Positions 1-6,882 of a stretch of DNA of 11,318 bases are shown here, piece after piece; position 1 is the stretch's first letter, and each line of letters opens with the position of its first letter. Source of the DNA: Conexibacter sp. (GTDB lineage: Bacteria; Actinomycetota; Thermoleophilia; Solirubrobacterales; Solirubrobacteraceae); assembly GCA_025964055.1 (NCBI GenBank), contig JAOPZP010000135.1:1-11318 (forward strand), given 5' to 3'. The notes beneath the pieces are model-generated. The model ran no database searches. It was not told where the DNA came from and saw only the letters and a program-made list of their open reading frames with translations. The translations under genes were made by a program, and so were the position numbers.

Positions 1-662
1 TCGGGCGAGTAGCCGTAGTCGTAGTACAACGAGACGCGGCCGAGGAGGTGGTCGCCGGAGATCAGGATCCGGCGGTCCTCCTGATAGAGGCAGACGTGTG
101 ACGGCGCGTGGCCGGGCGTCTCGTAGACGCTCCAGGTGCCGAGGTCGGTCTGGATCTCGACGCCCGGGACCAGCGCGCGGTCGGGCTCCACGATCCCCGC
201 GATGCCGTAGTTGCGGCCGCGCTGGGCCTCGCTGTAGCGGCGCAGCGGCTCATTGGGGACGCCGCTCTGGCGGGCCACCTCGATGCGGCGATCGAACGCC
301 GCCTCCGGATCGCGCGCCGCCGTGAGCATGTGGTCGTGGTTCGGGTGCATCCACAGCTCGCACCCGGTCCGCTCCACGATCGTCGCGGCCTGGCCGTAAT
401 GGTCGGAGTGCGCGTGCGTGCAGACCAGCAGCCGCACGTGGTCGAGCTTGAGGTTGACCTGGGCCAGGGCGCGCTCGAGGTGGCCGAGCGAGCCCGGCTC
501 GTGCATGCCGGTGTCGATCAGCACGATGCCGTCGCCGGCGGCCAGCGCCCACGCGTTGCAATGCGGGACACCGGGCCACGGCAGCGGCAGGCGCAGCCGC
601 CAGACGCCGGGCAGCACCCGCTCTCCCCGTCCCACTTCGCGCTTGCGGCGTGCTTCGGTCAT
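1..662 (-). CDS. MBL-fold metallo-hydrolase, 3' end cut by window
   Basis: This is a metallo-beta-lactamase-fold hydrolase, probably a cytoplasmic zinc enzyme; the substrate cannot be read from sequence. The visible 220 residues hold the metal motif THAHSDHYG (His83, His85, Asp87, His88), a second histidine in TPGHAPSH (His185) and the bridging aspartate in ISGDH (Asp204). The last metal histidine would lie beyond the window. The N-terminal beta-strand region (residues 16-52, ending VLIDTG) is typical of the fold. I chose the ATG at 660-662 because the conserved VLPGVWRL start of the domain follows after about 16 residues. No Shine-Dalgarno site precedes it, but a TAGTCT box lies 8 bases upstream, which fits a leaderless transcript. 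It is divergent from another MBL-fold gene 63 bp away. Family assignment is secure; a glyoxalase II, lactonase or other role is open. Confidence 0.93.
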   Translation of the reverse strand, partial: MTEARRKREVGRGERVLPGVWRLRLPLPWPGVPHCNAWALAAGDGIVLIDTGMHEPGSLGHLERALAQVNLKLDHVRLLVCTHAHSDHYGQAATIVERTGCELWMHPNHDHMLTAARDPEAAFDRRIEVARQSGVPNEPLRRYSEAQRGRNYGIAGIVEPDRALVPGVEIQTDLGTWSVYETPGHAPSHVCLYQEDRRILISGDHLLGRVSLYYDYGYSP

Positions 663-670
663 CCCCCGGG

Positions 671-676
671 AGACTA
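671..676 (-). promoter_or_regulatory. candidate -10 box (TAGTCT), leaderless promoter
   Basis: Reading the minus strand, TAGTCT is followed by 8 bases and then the ATG of the MBL-fold gene at 662, so transcription would begin at or next to the start codon. No convincing -35 box is seen, as is common in high-GC actinobacteria. The call rests on the hexamer and its spacing only. Confidence 0.4.
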
Positions 677-688
677 GGGCTCCGCCAT

Positions 689-694
689 TACACT
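689..694 (+). promoter_or_regulatory. candidate -10 box (TACACT) for the 726 gene
   Basis: TACACT lies in the only A/T-rich patch of the 63-bp divergent spacer. It would place the transcript start near 701, giving a leader of about 25 bases that contains the strong ribosome binding site at 710-719. It is back to back with the minus-strand TAGTCT at 671-676, so the two promoters would be separated by about 12 bp. No clear -35 box. Confidence 0.35.
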
Positions 695-698
695 GCCG

Positions 699-719
699 CT
701 CCGTCGATCGGAGAAGGGG
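699..719 (+). promoter_or_regulatory. ribosome binding site overlapped by small inverted repeat
   Basis: GGAGAAGGGG (710-719) is a strong Shine-Dalgarno sequence 6 bases before the ATG at 726 and fixes that start. Its first bases are the right arm of an inverted repeat, CTCCG (699-703) and CGGAG (709-713), with a 5-base loop. The repeat could be a regulator site or a weak hairpin masking the ribosome site; it is short enough to be chance. Confidence 0.5.
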
Positions 720-725
720 CAGCTC

Positions 726-1493
726 ATGGGCATCACGCAGGGAACCCGGCGCAGGATGACGACGCGTCCGCGGCTGGCGCGGCTGATGGCCAGCGGTCCT
801 GAGCCGATCGCCGACGGTGTCTGGATCGTCCGGGGCGGCTTCCCGACCAAGACGATGAACGTGTACCTGGTGCGCGACGGCGACGGCGTGCTGCTCTTCG
901 ACGCGGGGATCCGGACGATGACGGCCGCCGTGGCGCGGGCGGCGGCGGAGCTGGGCGGGCTCACCCGGATCGTCCTGGGGCACGGGCACCCGGACCACCG
1001 CGGCGTGGCGCCCGCGCTCGGCGTGCCGGTCCTCTGCCACCCCGACGAGGTGGCCGACGCCGAGGGCGACGGCGGCGCGCACTACTTCGATCTCGCCCAG
1101 CTCGACGCGCACGGTCGCGTGCTGCTGTCGCGCATGCTGCCGCTGTGGGACGGCGGGCCGGTGACGATCACCGAGACGGTGGCCGAAGGCGACGCGGTCG
1201 CGGGCTTCGAGGTCGTGCACCTCCCCGGCCACGCGCCGGGCCTGATCGGGCTGTGGCGTGCGAGCGACCGCCTGGCGCTGGTCAGCGACACCTTCTACAC
1301 GCTCGATCCCCAGACCGGCCTGCCCGGCGGTCCGCGCGTGCCGCACCGCGCCTTCAACCACGACACCGAGCAGGCGCGCGCCTCGATGCGGAAGCTGGCG
1401 GACTTGGAGCCGGCGGCCGCCTGGGCCGGCCACGCAGCGCCGCTCACCGGCGGCGTGGACGAGCAACTGCGCCACGCGGCGCAGACGACGTAG
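726..1493 (+). CDS. MBL-fold metallo-hydrolase
   Basis: This 255-residue protein has the metallo-beta-lactamase fold and is predicted to be a soluble zinc hydrolase. The metal motif is GHGHPDHRG (His86, His88, Asp90, His91), followed by LPGHAPG (His169), VSDTF (Asp188) and AGHAAPL (His236), so the full two-metal ligand set is present. Residues 30-60 (GVWIV to LLFDAG) form the usual first strands. The ATG at 726 is supported by GGAGAAGGGG 6 bases upstream; the first 20 residues are basic and lie outside the domain, and an in-frame ATG at residue 11 is a weaker alternative. It heads a plus-strand run with the genes at 1510 and 1908. It differs clearly from its divergent MBL-fold neighbour, so they are not a recent duplication. 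Substrate unknown; glyoxalase II-like, lactonase or other thioester/ester hydrolysis are all possible. Confidence 0.93.
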   Translation: MGITQGTRRRMTTRPRLARLMASGPEPIADGVWIVRGGFPTKTMNVYLVRDGDGVLLFDAGIRTMTAAVARAAAELGGLTRIVLGHGHPDHRGVAPALGVPVLCHPDEVADAEGDGGAHYFDLAQLDAHGRVLLSRMLPLWDGGPVTITETVAEGDAVAGFEVVHLPGHAPGLIGLWRASDRLALVSDTFYTLDPQTGLPGGPRVPHRAFNHDTEQARASMRKLADLEPAAAWAGHAAPLTGGVDEQLRHAAQTT

Positions 1494-1496
1494 TCC

Positions 1497-1502
1497 TACG
1501 AT
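1497..1502 (+). promoter_or_regulatory. candidate -10 box (TACGAT), leaderless promoter
   Basis: TACGAT sits in the 16-bp gap after the MBL-fold gene and is followed by exactly 7 bases before the ATG at 1510, the classic leaderless arrangement. The only purine-rich stretch, AGGGA, touches the start codon too closely to act as a normal ribosome site. The gene could have its own start of transcription in addition to read-through from 726. Confidence 0.45.
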
Positions 1503-1509
1503 CAGGGAC

Positions 1510-1881
1510 ATGGGCCGCCGCAGCCGCCAGCGCGGGCGCACCGAGAAGCTCGAGGCGCCGACCACCGACTACGCCTCGCCCGACGGGCAGGTGCTGACGC
1601 TCCGCGGGGCGCTGTCGCCGAAGTCCCGCGCGGAGTACGCCAAGGCGGCCGACCCGGCGCAGGCGCGCGCGGCCGCCAACGTCGAGGACGTGCGCGCCCG
1701 CGCGATCGAGCTGCTCTTCGAGCGGCTCGTCCTGCGCTGGACGATCAGCGACGTGCCGACGGAGGGCGCCAAGGCGTTGCTGACGCGCTACCGGGTCGCG
1801 ACGCGCGACGAGCGCGGCTGGATCACCGGCGTGCTGCGCGAGCACTGCGCCGAGTGGTTCCCGGACGTCAAGGTCCCGTAG
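1510..1881 (+). CDS. conserved protein of unknown function, 123 aa
   Basis: I do not recognise a named family. The 123-residue product starts with a very basic stretch (MGRRSRQRGR), then a segment around residues 18-37 (DYASPDGQVLTLRG), then a probably helical region rich in Ala and Arg (residues 38-75). The C-terminal part (about residues 62-123) has conserved-looking motifs ELLFERLVLRW, VPTEGAKALL and WITGVLREHCAEWFPDV. No membrane segment, signal peptide or metal motif is visible. The ATG at 1510 is preferred to longer in-frame extensions because those would overlap the preceding gene in another frame and because a TACGAT box lies 7 bases upstream. Third codon positions are almost all G or C, as expected of a real gene here. 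It lies 16 bp after an MBL-fold gene and 26 bp before an aminopeptidase. The basic N-terminus might bind nucleic acid, but this is a guess. Confidence 0.85.
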   Translation: MGRRSRQRGRTEKLEAPTTDYASPDGQVLTLRGALSPKSRAEYAKAADPAQARAAANVEDVRARAIELLFERLVLRWTISDVPTEGAKALLTRYRVATRDERGWITGVLREHCAEWFPDVKVP

Positions 1882-1891
1882 GAACGGCTGG

Positions 1892-1902
1892 AAGAGGAAG
1901 GG
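1892..1902 (+). promoter_or_regulatory. ribosome binding site for aminopeptidase
   Basis: AAGAGGAAGGG is a strong Shine-Dalgarno stretch ending 5 bases before the ATG at 1908. It decides the start against an in-frame GTG at 1854 that lies inside the previous gene. Confidence 0.75.
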
Positions 1903-1907
1903 TCGGC

Positions 1908-3023
1908 ATGAGCGACACCTATGACATGTCCGAGGTCACCGACGTGCTGGACCCGGCGGCCTTCGCCGATCTGCTCGTCGGCTACTGCCTCGAGGTCGGC
2001 CCCGGCCAGCAGGTGCTCGTGCGCTCGACCACGCTCGCCGCGCCGCTGCTGATCGAGCTGCAGCGCGCGATCCTCGAGCGCGACGCCTGGTGCTTCCTGC
2101 GCGTCGAGCTGCCCGGCGAGGCGCGCAGCTTCTACGAGCACGCCCGCGACCGGCACTTGGACGAGTACCCCGCGCTCGCCTACGAGGAGGCGCGCAGGAT
2201 CGACGCGACCGTCGGCATCCAGGCGCCCGACGACGTGCGCGCGCTGGCCGACGTCGACCCCGAGCGCATGGCGCGCTCGTCGCGCGGCCGCCGCGACGTG
2301 CGCGAGCAGATGCTCAAGAAGCGCTGGTGCTCGACGCTGTGGCCGACGCCCGCCGGCGCGGCGCTGGCGGGCATGAGCCTGGGCGAGTTCGCGGGCTTCG
2401 TCCGCAGCGCGCTGTTCCTCGACCGGCCCGACCCCGTCGGCGGCTGGGGCGAGCTGCACGAGTTCCAGGACGCGCTGATCGACCGGCTGTCGGGGGCGCG
2501 CGAGCTGCGCATCGAGGCCGAGGGCACCGACCTGCGCCTCGAGGTCACGCGCCGGACGTGGGTCAACAGCGACGGCAAGCGCAACATGCCCTCCGGCGAG
2601 GTCTTCACGGGCCCCCACGAGACGTCGGCCACCGGGCGCATCCGCTTCACGATCCCGTCGGCGCCGGCCGGCGTCGAGGTCTCCGGCGTGGAGCTCGAGT
2701 TCCGCGACGGCGAGGTGATGAGCGCGACCGCCGAAACCGGCGAGGAGTACCTGCGCCGCGCGCTGGCCACCGACGACGGCGCCCGGCGCCTGGGCGAGAT
2801 CGGCATCGGCACCAACTACGGCATCGACCGCTCGATCGGCGCGATCCTCTTCGACGAGAAGATCGGCGGCACCGTCCACACCGCCCTCGGCCGCTCCTAT
2901 CCGGAGACCGGCGGCAAGAACCAGTCGGCGCTGCACTGGGACCTCATCTGCGACCTGCGCGAGGGCGGACGGCTGAGCGCGGACGGCCAGGTCATCCAGC
3001 AGGACGGGCACTTCACGCTGTAG
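1908..3023 (+). CDS. M29 family metallo-aminopeptidase (AmpS/AmpT type)
   Basis: This 371-residue protein is a thermophilic-type leucyl aminopeptidase of peptidase family M29, a cytosolic dimetal enzyme that removes N-terminal residues from peptides. The metal ligands known for the family can be read in order: Glu231 (GEVFTGP), Glu297 (GEIGIGTN), His324 (VHTALG), Tyr331 (SYPETGGKN) and His343 with Asp345 (ALHWD). The Glu-Glu spacing of 66 residues matches the family. Length is close to the usual 370-410. The N-terminal alpha/beta domain (residues 15-115) opens with FADLLVGYCLEVGPGQQVLV. The ATG start is fixed by the strong ribosome site just upstream. It ends 10 bp from the stop of the convergent glycosyltransferase, with no obvious terminator hairpin between. 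It probably recycles peptides. The link to the two upstream genes is positional only. Confidence 0.95.
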   Translation: MSDTYDMSEVTDVLDPAAFADLLVGYCLEVGPGQQVLVRSTTLAAPLLIELQRAILERDAWCFLRVELPGEARSFYEHARDRHLDEYPALAYEEARRIDATVGIQAPDDVRALADVDPERMARSSRGRRDVREQMLKKRWCSTLWPTPAGAALAGMSLGEFAGFVRSALFLDRPDPVGGWGELHEFQDALIDRLSGARELRIEAEGTDLRLEVTRRTWVNSDGKRNMPSGEVFTGPHETSATGRIRFTIPSAPAGVEVSGVELEFRDGEVMSATAETGEEYLRRALATDDGARRLGEIGIGTNYGIDRSIGAILFDEKIGGTVHTALGRSYPETGGKNQSALHWDLICDLREGGRLSADGQVIQQDGHFTL

Positions 3024-3033
3024 GGACGTGCGG

Positions 3034-5205
3034 CTACTGGAGCCCGCGGCGCGTGACCGCGCCGCGCAGGATCCCGTCCTTGGTATGGATGGTCATGCCG
3101 GAGAAGTCGAGGCGGACGCGACTCCCACCCATTACGACGATCGACAGCCGCGCGCCCTTCAGGACCGCTGCGTCGAAGCGCTTCACCCGGGCACCGGCTG
3201 CAAGTGCGCGGCGAGCGGCGGCGGCGTGCACCGGCCCTGTCGTCACGACCACTCTCGCGGAGTGCCGAAGGTTGACCGCGTTGATGCGCGCGATCCAGGC
3301 TGAGCGACCGGGGCGTACCGCCAATACCGACGTGCTGGTCGTCCCGCTGGGCACGGTGATCACGAGGGCACCCTCGATCGTCGTCACGACCCCGTCCGTC
3401 AGCACCTCCGACAGCGAGGCGGGAGTCTCCCAAAGGACGATCCGAGGGTCCGTCGGCGACCGCTGGCACCAGAACCCTCCTCCGTGTCCGATGCGGAAGA
3501 GCGCGCCACCCGCCCGCAGCGGCGAGAAGCACCGGAGCAGGCGGAGCGCTGCCGCCGCTGCCGCGGCGCCTGGGCGCCGCTCGGACAGGCCGGGGAACGT
3601 GGTGCTCGGCTCATAGCCGGCGTCGACCAGGGCGTTGAGCTTCCAGAAGTAGTTCTCCTCCCACAGACCGAAGGCCGAGCAGTCGTTCTGTCTGAAGCCG
3701 TAGATCTTGTGGACGAAGTCGTAGCGGCGCGTCGCGAGGTCGCGTTCGAGTCCCGTCGGCGCGAGAGCTGCGGCAGTGAGGCCGCACGCCGCGAAGGAGG
3801 TCGGAACGTGCCGCCCACGCATCCCGAGGTCGCTGAACCACTGGTCGTAGACGGTGTGGTGGCGTGACAACGCCACCAGGGCCGGCGAGACATCGACGAC
3901 GCGATGGACGGCGACGACCAGGGGCACGTGGTCCATCCCTGGGCTGACCGGGACGCCGGCATGGCCCGCGCCGAGCCCGAGCGCCCCGAGCCCGGCGACG
4001 ATCGACCCGGCGACGATCCGCGTCGCCGCCCGGCGCCCGGCCCAACGCCAGCCCAGACCGACGAGCAGGGCCAGCCCCCACAGCTGGCCGACCAGATGGT
4101 TCTCGTGCCCTCCCTGCATGCGCTGCAAGTAGGTCTCCATCGGCAGGGCCACGATCAGGAACGACAACAACAGCGCCAGCTGCTGCGCGTCGGCGTCGGC
4201 GGCGAGCGCGGCCCGCCACGACACGGCGCGGTCGCGTCGGCCGCGGGCGAAGGCTCCCGCCGCGAGCATGAGCGCGGCCGCCGCCGACGGCAGCCAGAGG
4301 ATCACCCACGACCGGTCGAAGATCTCGCCGTACGTGAACTCGCCCCAATAGTGGCGCTTCCCCAGCGAGAAGATGTAGAAGGAGGCCCAGCCGTCGCTGG
4401 TCGCGTTCAGGAGCCCGAGCACCACGAGGTTCCCCACCACCAGGGCCAGGAGGAAGCCGGCCGCGCGGCGCCGGGTCGTCACGCCCAGCGCCACTGCGAG
4501 CAGCGCCCAGGCCCCCGCGGCGATCGCGGCCGCAACAGTGGGTTGCTTCGTCCAGAACGCGGCGGTCAGCAGCGCGACGGCGGCGACGAGGGCCGCGCGC
4601 GACCCGCGCAGGCCGCGCGGCACGAGCAGGAGGCCGCCCAGCGCGAGCGCCCAGGACAAGGCGTCGGGCCGGTTCTCGAACGTGCCGGGATACGGGTCCG
4701 TGGTCACCAGCCACCAGCCGACGAACCCGATCGCCGCGGCCTCCATGATGCGCAGGAGCTTCGCCTGCGGGACGCTCACACGCCTGTAGGCGACCGCCGC
4801 GACCATCCCGGCGAGCGCCAGCCCGGAGAACGAGGACATGACCACGCCCCAGCCGCTCCAGACGCGGAGGTGCAGGAGCCCGGCGAGCAGCATGGGGTAC
4901 AGCGGCGGATAGAGCAGCGCGACGTAGCCGTCGGCCGGGTCCTGGTAGAGCGTGTGCGTGGCGTAGATCTGCAGCGCGTCGTCGTAGACCAGCGCGTCCG
5001 AGCCCAGGTTGGGGTGCCCGGCGTGGACGAGGTTCAGCAGCGAGCCGGCGATGCCGGCGACGATCGCGCCTGCGAAGGCGACGGCGGCCAGCCAGAGGGC
5101 CAGCTCGATCCCTCGGCGCAGCCGAGCAACGCTCCTTCGGGTGCGTGGTGCGCTGCTCTGGGTGTGCGGGAGGACGGCGGGCGTCCCGGCTGCGGTCGTG
5201 CTCAT
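3034..5205 (-). CDS. GT-C / GT39-like polytopic membrane glycosyltransferase
   Basis: A 723-residue integral membrane protein resembling the ArnT/PMT-type GT-C glycosyltransferases, which move a sugar from a polyprenyl-phosphate donor to an acceptor on the outer face of the membrane. Residues 1-33 are a polar, Arg-rich cytoplasmic tail. A first membrane helix follows (about 34-58), then an outer loop with acidic residues Asp70, Asp75 and Asp76 (SDALVYDDALQIY), where the catalytic acid sits in GT-C enzymes, and the common YPPLYPMLLAGL motif (99-110). About ten further hydrophobic segments run to roughly residue 418. The last 300 residues lack membrane helices and would be extracytoplasmic. The ATG at 5203-5205 follows GAGAGG by 4 bases. 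Codons near the 3' end use more A/T third bases (GCA, GGT, CTT, AGA) than neighbours. Donor and acceptor are unknown; cell-wall or protein mannosylation is plausible. Confidence 0.85.
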   Translation of the reverse strand: MSTTAAGTPAVLPHTQSSAPRTRRSVARLRRGIELALWLAAVAFAGAIVAGIAGSLLNLVHAGHPNLGSDALVYDDALQIYATHTLYQDPADGYVALLYPPLYPMLLAGLLHLRVWSGWGVVMSSFSGLALAGMVAAVAYRRVSVPQAKLLRIMEAAAIGFVGWWLVTTDPYPGTFENRPDALSWALALGGLLLVPRGLRGSRAALVAAVALLTAAFWTKQPTVAAAIAAGAWALLAVALGVTTRRRAAGFLLALVVGNLVVLGLLNATSDGWASFYIFSLGKRHYWGEFTYGEIFDRSWVILWLPSAAAALMLAAGAFARGRRDRAVSWRAALAADADAQQLALLLSFLIVALPMETYLQRMQGGHENHLVGQLWGLALLVGLGWRWAGRRAATRIVAGSIVAGLGALGLGAGHAGVPVSPGMDHVPLVVAVHRVVDVSPALVALSRHHTVYDQWFSDLGMRGRHVPTSFAACGLTAAALAPTGLERDLATRRYDFVHKIYGFRQNDCSAFGLWEENYFWKLNALVDAGYEPSTTFPGLSERRPGAAAAAAALRLLRCFSPLRAGGALFRIGHGGGFWCQRSPTDPRIVLWETPASLSEVLTDGVVTTIEGALVITVPSGTTSTSVLAVRPGRSAWIARINAVNLRHSARVVVTTGPVHAAAARRALAAGARVKRFDAAVLKGARLSIVVMGGSRVRLDFSGMTIHTKDGILRGAVTRRGLQ

Positions 5206-5368
5206 GTCGCCTCTCGGGGAGGAGGTCGGGCACTTCCGCGCCGCGAGCGTACGAGCAGGCGGCGCGCGCAGCCAGAGCCGCCTGGCACGGCCCTGCGCCG
5301 ACCTGATCGGGCGCCGCGGGAACGGGCGCGTGCCGGATAGTGGCGCGCGGCCAGTACCGTGAGGCGCG
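5206..5368. other. 163-bp divergent intergenic region
   Basis: This is the longest gene-free stretch, between the minus-strand glycosyltransferase and pyk. It contains the GAGAGG ribosome site of the glycosyltransferase (5210-5215, minus) and a TACCGT box just before pyk (5355-5360). I see no long inverted repeat, riboswitch or small reading frame with convincing codon use in it. Confidence 0.6.
5355..5360 (+). promoter_or_regulatory. candidate -10 box (TACCGT), leaderless promoter of pyk
   Basis: TACCGT is followed by 8 bases (GAGGCGCG) and the ATG of pyk at 5369. The GAGG within the gap is only 4 bases from the start, so either a leadered transcript with a weak ribosome site or a leaderless one is possible. 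The match to the TANNNT spacing pattern at other genes here favours leaderless. Confidence 0.4.
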
Positions 5369-6817
5369 ATGACCCGTCGCACGAAGATCGTCGCCACGAT
5401 CGGCCCCGCATCTGGCAACCCCGAGACGCTCGTGCGCATGATCGAGGCGGGCATGGACGTCGCCCGGCTCAACTTCAGCCACGGCTCCCACGAGCAGCAC
5501 GCCGAGACCGCCGAGCTGGTGCGCGACGCCGCCAACCGCGCCGGCCGCCCCGTCGCCCTGCTCCAGGACCTCCCGGGCCCGAAGCTCCGCATCGGCCCGC
5601 TGGTCGAGGGCACCGTCGAGCTGAAGGTCGGCGACAAGGTGGTCTTCGAGTGCGGCCGCGACGACGGCCCCGGCGACGCGCGCCGCATGTCCATCAGCTG
5701 GGAGGGCCTCCCCCGCGCGATCGATCCCGGCGAAGTGCTGTACCTCGCCGACGGGTCGGTGCGCCTGCGCGCGACCGCCGTCCGCGTGCCCGAGCTGGAG
5801 GTCGAGGCCGAGGTCGAGGTCGGCGGGACGGTCGCGTCGCGCCAGGGCCTGAACATCCCCGGCCCGGCCGACGAGCTGCCGTCGGTGCCCGAGGAGGACT
5901 TCGCCCACCTCGAGGCCGGCATGCGGATCGGGGTCGACATGGTGGCCTTGAGCTTCGTCCGCCGCCCCGAGGACGTGCTGACGGTCCGCGAGCGCACGCG
6001 CGTGCCGTTGATCGCCAAGATCGAGAAGCCGCAGGCCGTCGAGCTGGCCGACGAGATCGTGCGCGTCTCGGACTGCATCATGGTCGCGCGCGGCGACCTC
6101 GGGATCGAGCTGCCGATCGAGGAGGTGCCGATCGTCCAGAAGAAGCTGATCGCGCTGGCCGGCGCGCATGCGCGGCCCGTCATCACGGCGACGCAGATGC
6201 TCGACTCGATGGTGTCCTCGTCGCGCCCGACGCGCGCCGAGGTCGCCGACGTCGCCAACGCGATCCTCGACGGCACCGACGCCATCATGTTGTCGCAGGA
6301 GAGCGCGGTCGGCCTGTACCCGGTCGGCGCCATCGCGATGATGGACGCGATCGCCAAGCACACCGAGAAGCATGCGCCCTACCAGCGCTGGCGCGAGACG
6401 CGCGTCAAGCGCGACCACCGCGATCCGTCCTACACCGTGGCCCACGCCGCCTGCCAGGCCGCGGCAGAGCTGGGCCTCGACGCGCTGGTCGTCCCGACGC
6501 TCTCGGGGCGCTCCGCGCGGCTGATCTCCGCCCACCGCCCCGAGGTGCCGATCTACGCCCTCTCGCCGGGCCGCGAGACCGTGCGGCGCTGCATGCTGAT
6601 GTGGGGCGTCAAGGCGGCGTCGATGAAGCGCCACGAGGTCACCGAGGAGCTGATCGCCGACGCCTGCTGCCGCGTCATCGAGCTCGGCTGGCTGCGTCCC
6701 GGCCAGCGCATCGGCGTGACCGCCGGCCTGCCCAGCGGCCGCCCCGGCACCACGAGCCTCTTCCAGGTCCAGGAGCTCCAGGACCCGGGCCAGACCATCC
6801 GCCGCCGCCGCGACTGA
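5369..6817 (+). CDS. pyk: pyruvate kinase
   Basis: Pyruvate kinase transfers the phosphate of phosphoenolpyruvate to ADP as the last step of glycolysis. The 482-residue length is normal. The order of motifs is complete: TKIVATIGPAS at the N-terminus, RLNFSHG (Arg33, Asn35, Ser37), DLPGPKLRIG (residues 67-76), the B domain (about 77-170), LIAKIEK with Lys217 and Glu219, ARGDLGIELP with Asp243, ITATQMLDSM with Thr275, then PTRAEVADVANAILDGTDA and MLSQESAVG. The key residues sit exactly 3 before their E. coli PykF equivalents (Lys220, Glu222, Asp246, Thr278). The C-terminal regulatory domain spans about residues 345-482. The tail ends in RRRRD. It stands alone on the plus strand, divergent from the glycosyltransferase and convergent with the VTT protein, and is followed within 3 bases by a palindromic element that may end its transcript. 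Confidence 0.98.
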   Translation: MTRRTKIVATIGPASGNPETLVRMIEAGMDVARLNFSHGSHEQHAETAELVRDAANRAGRPVALLQDLPGPKLRIGPLVEGTVELKVGDKVVFECGRDDGPGDARRMSISWEGLPRAIDPGEVLYLADGSVRLRATAVRVPELEVEAEVEVGGTVASRQGLNIPGPADELPSVPEEDFAHLEAGMRIGVDMVALSFVRRPEDVLTVRERTRVPLIAKIEKPQAVELADEIVRVSDCIMVARGDLGIELPIEEVPIVQKKLIALAGAHARPVITATQMLDSMVSSSRPTRAEVADVANAILDGTDAIMLSQESAVGLYPVGAIAMMDAIAKHTEKHAPYQRWRETRVKRDHRDPSYTVAHAACQAAAELGLDALVVPTLSGRSARLISAHRPEVPIYALSPGRETVRRCMLMWGVKAASMKRHEVTEELIADACCRVIELGWLRPGQRIGVTAGLPSGRPGTTSLFQVQELQDPGQTIRRRRD

Positions 6818-6819
6818 CA

Positions 6820-6871
6820 GGGGGACAGTCCCCCTATTTGCAGTGGCGCTGCGAAAAGGGGGACAGTCCCC
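6820..6871. repeat. REP-like triple-stem palindromic element
   Basis: Two nearly identical palindromes, GGGGGACAGTCCCCC (6820-6834) and GGGGGACAGTCCCC (6858-6871), flank a third inverted repeat, TTTGCAG (6837-6843) and CTGCGAA (6849-6855) with a 5-base loop. Each outer palindrome can form a GGGGGA/TCCCCC type stem with a CAG triloop. The two can also pair with each other, making the whole 52-bp unit one imperfect inverted repeat. It fills the gap between convergent pyk and the VTT gene. Paired palindromes in this setting look like REP/BIME elements; whether it is repeated elsewhere in the genome cannot be seen here, since no further copy occurs in the window. Confidence 0.75.
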
Positions 6872-6872
6872 T
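6854..6872 (-). terminator. probable intrinsic terminator of the 9636-6883 operon
   Basis: Read on the minus strand, the hairpin GGGGA-CTG-TCCCC (6871-6859) lies 11 bases after the VTT stop codon and is followed by C and then TTTT (6857-6854). This has the form of an intrinsic terminator, with a short stem. On the plus strand the other palindrome is followed by TATTTG, a weaker tail that may help end pyk transcripts. Confidence 0.55.
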
Positions 6873-6882
6873 TCATGCGGGC

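Noticed and set aside
1..1493. Two adjacent MBL-fold genes as a tandem duplication or beta-lactamase resistance pair
   Set aside because: The proteins differ throughout outside the metal ligands, are divergent rather than tandem, and show no signal peptide or beta-lactamase-specific motif.
1258..1509. In-frame N-terminal extension of the 123-residue protein
   Set aside because: It overlaps the MBL-fold gene in another frame and is Arg/Pro/Ser-rich; ATG 1510 with its own -10 box fits better.
1788..3011. 407-codon minus-strand frame opposite the aminopeptidase
   Set aside because: Compositionally biased shadow; the plus-strand frame carries all M29 metal ligands.
3024..3033. Bidirectional terminator in the 10-bp gap between aminopeptidase and glycosyltransferase stops
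   Set aside because: No hairpin with T-run could be found in or next to the gap.
3034..6363. Very long minus-strand open frame (over 1100 codons) covering the glycosyltransferase and most of pyk
   Set aside because: Only the part from ATG 5205 is real; the upstream extension is low-complexity antisense of pyk, an effect of high GC removing stop codons.
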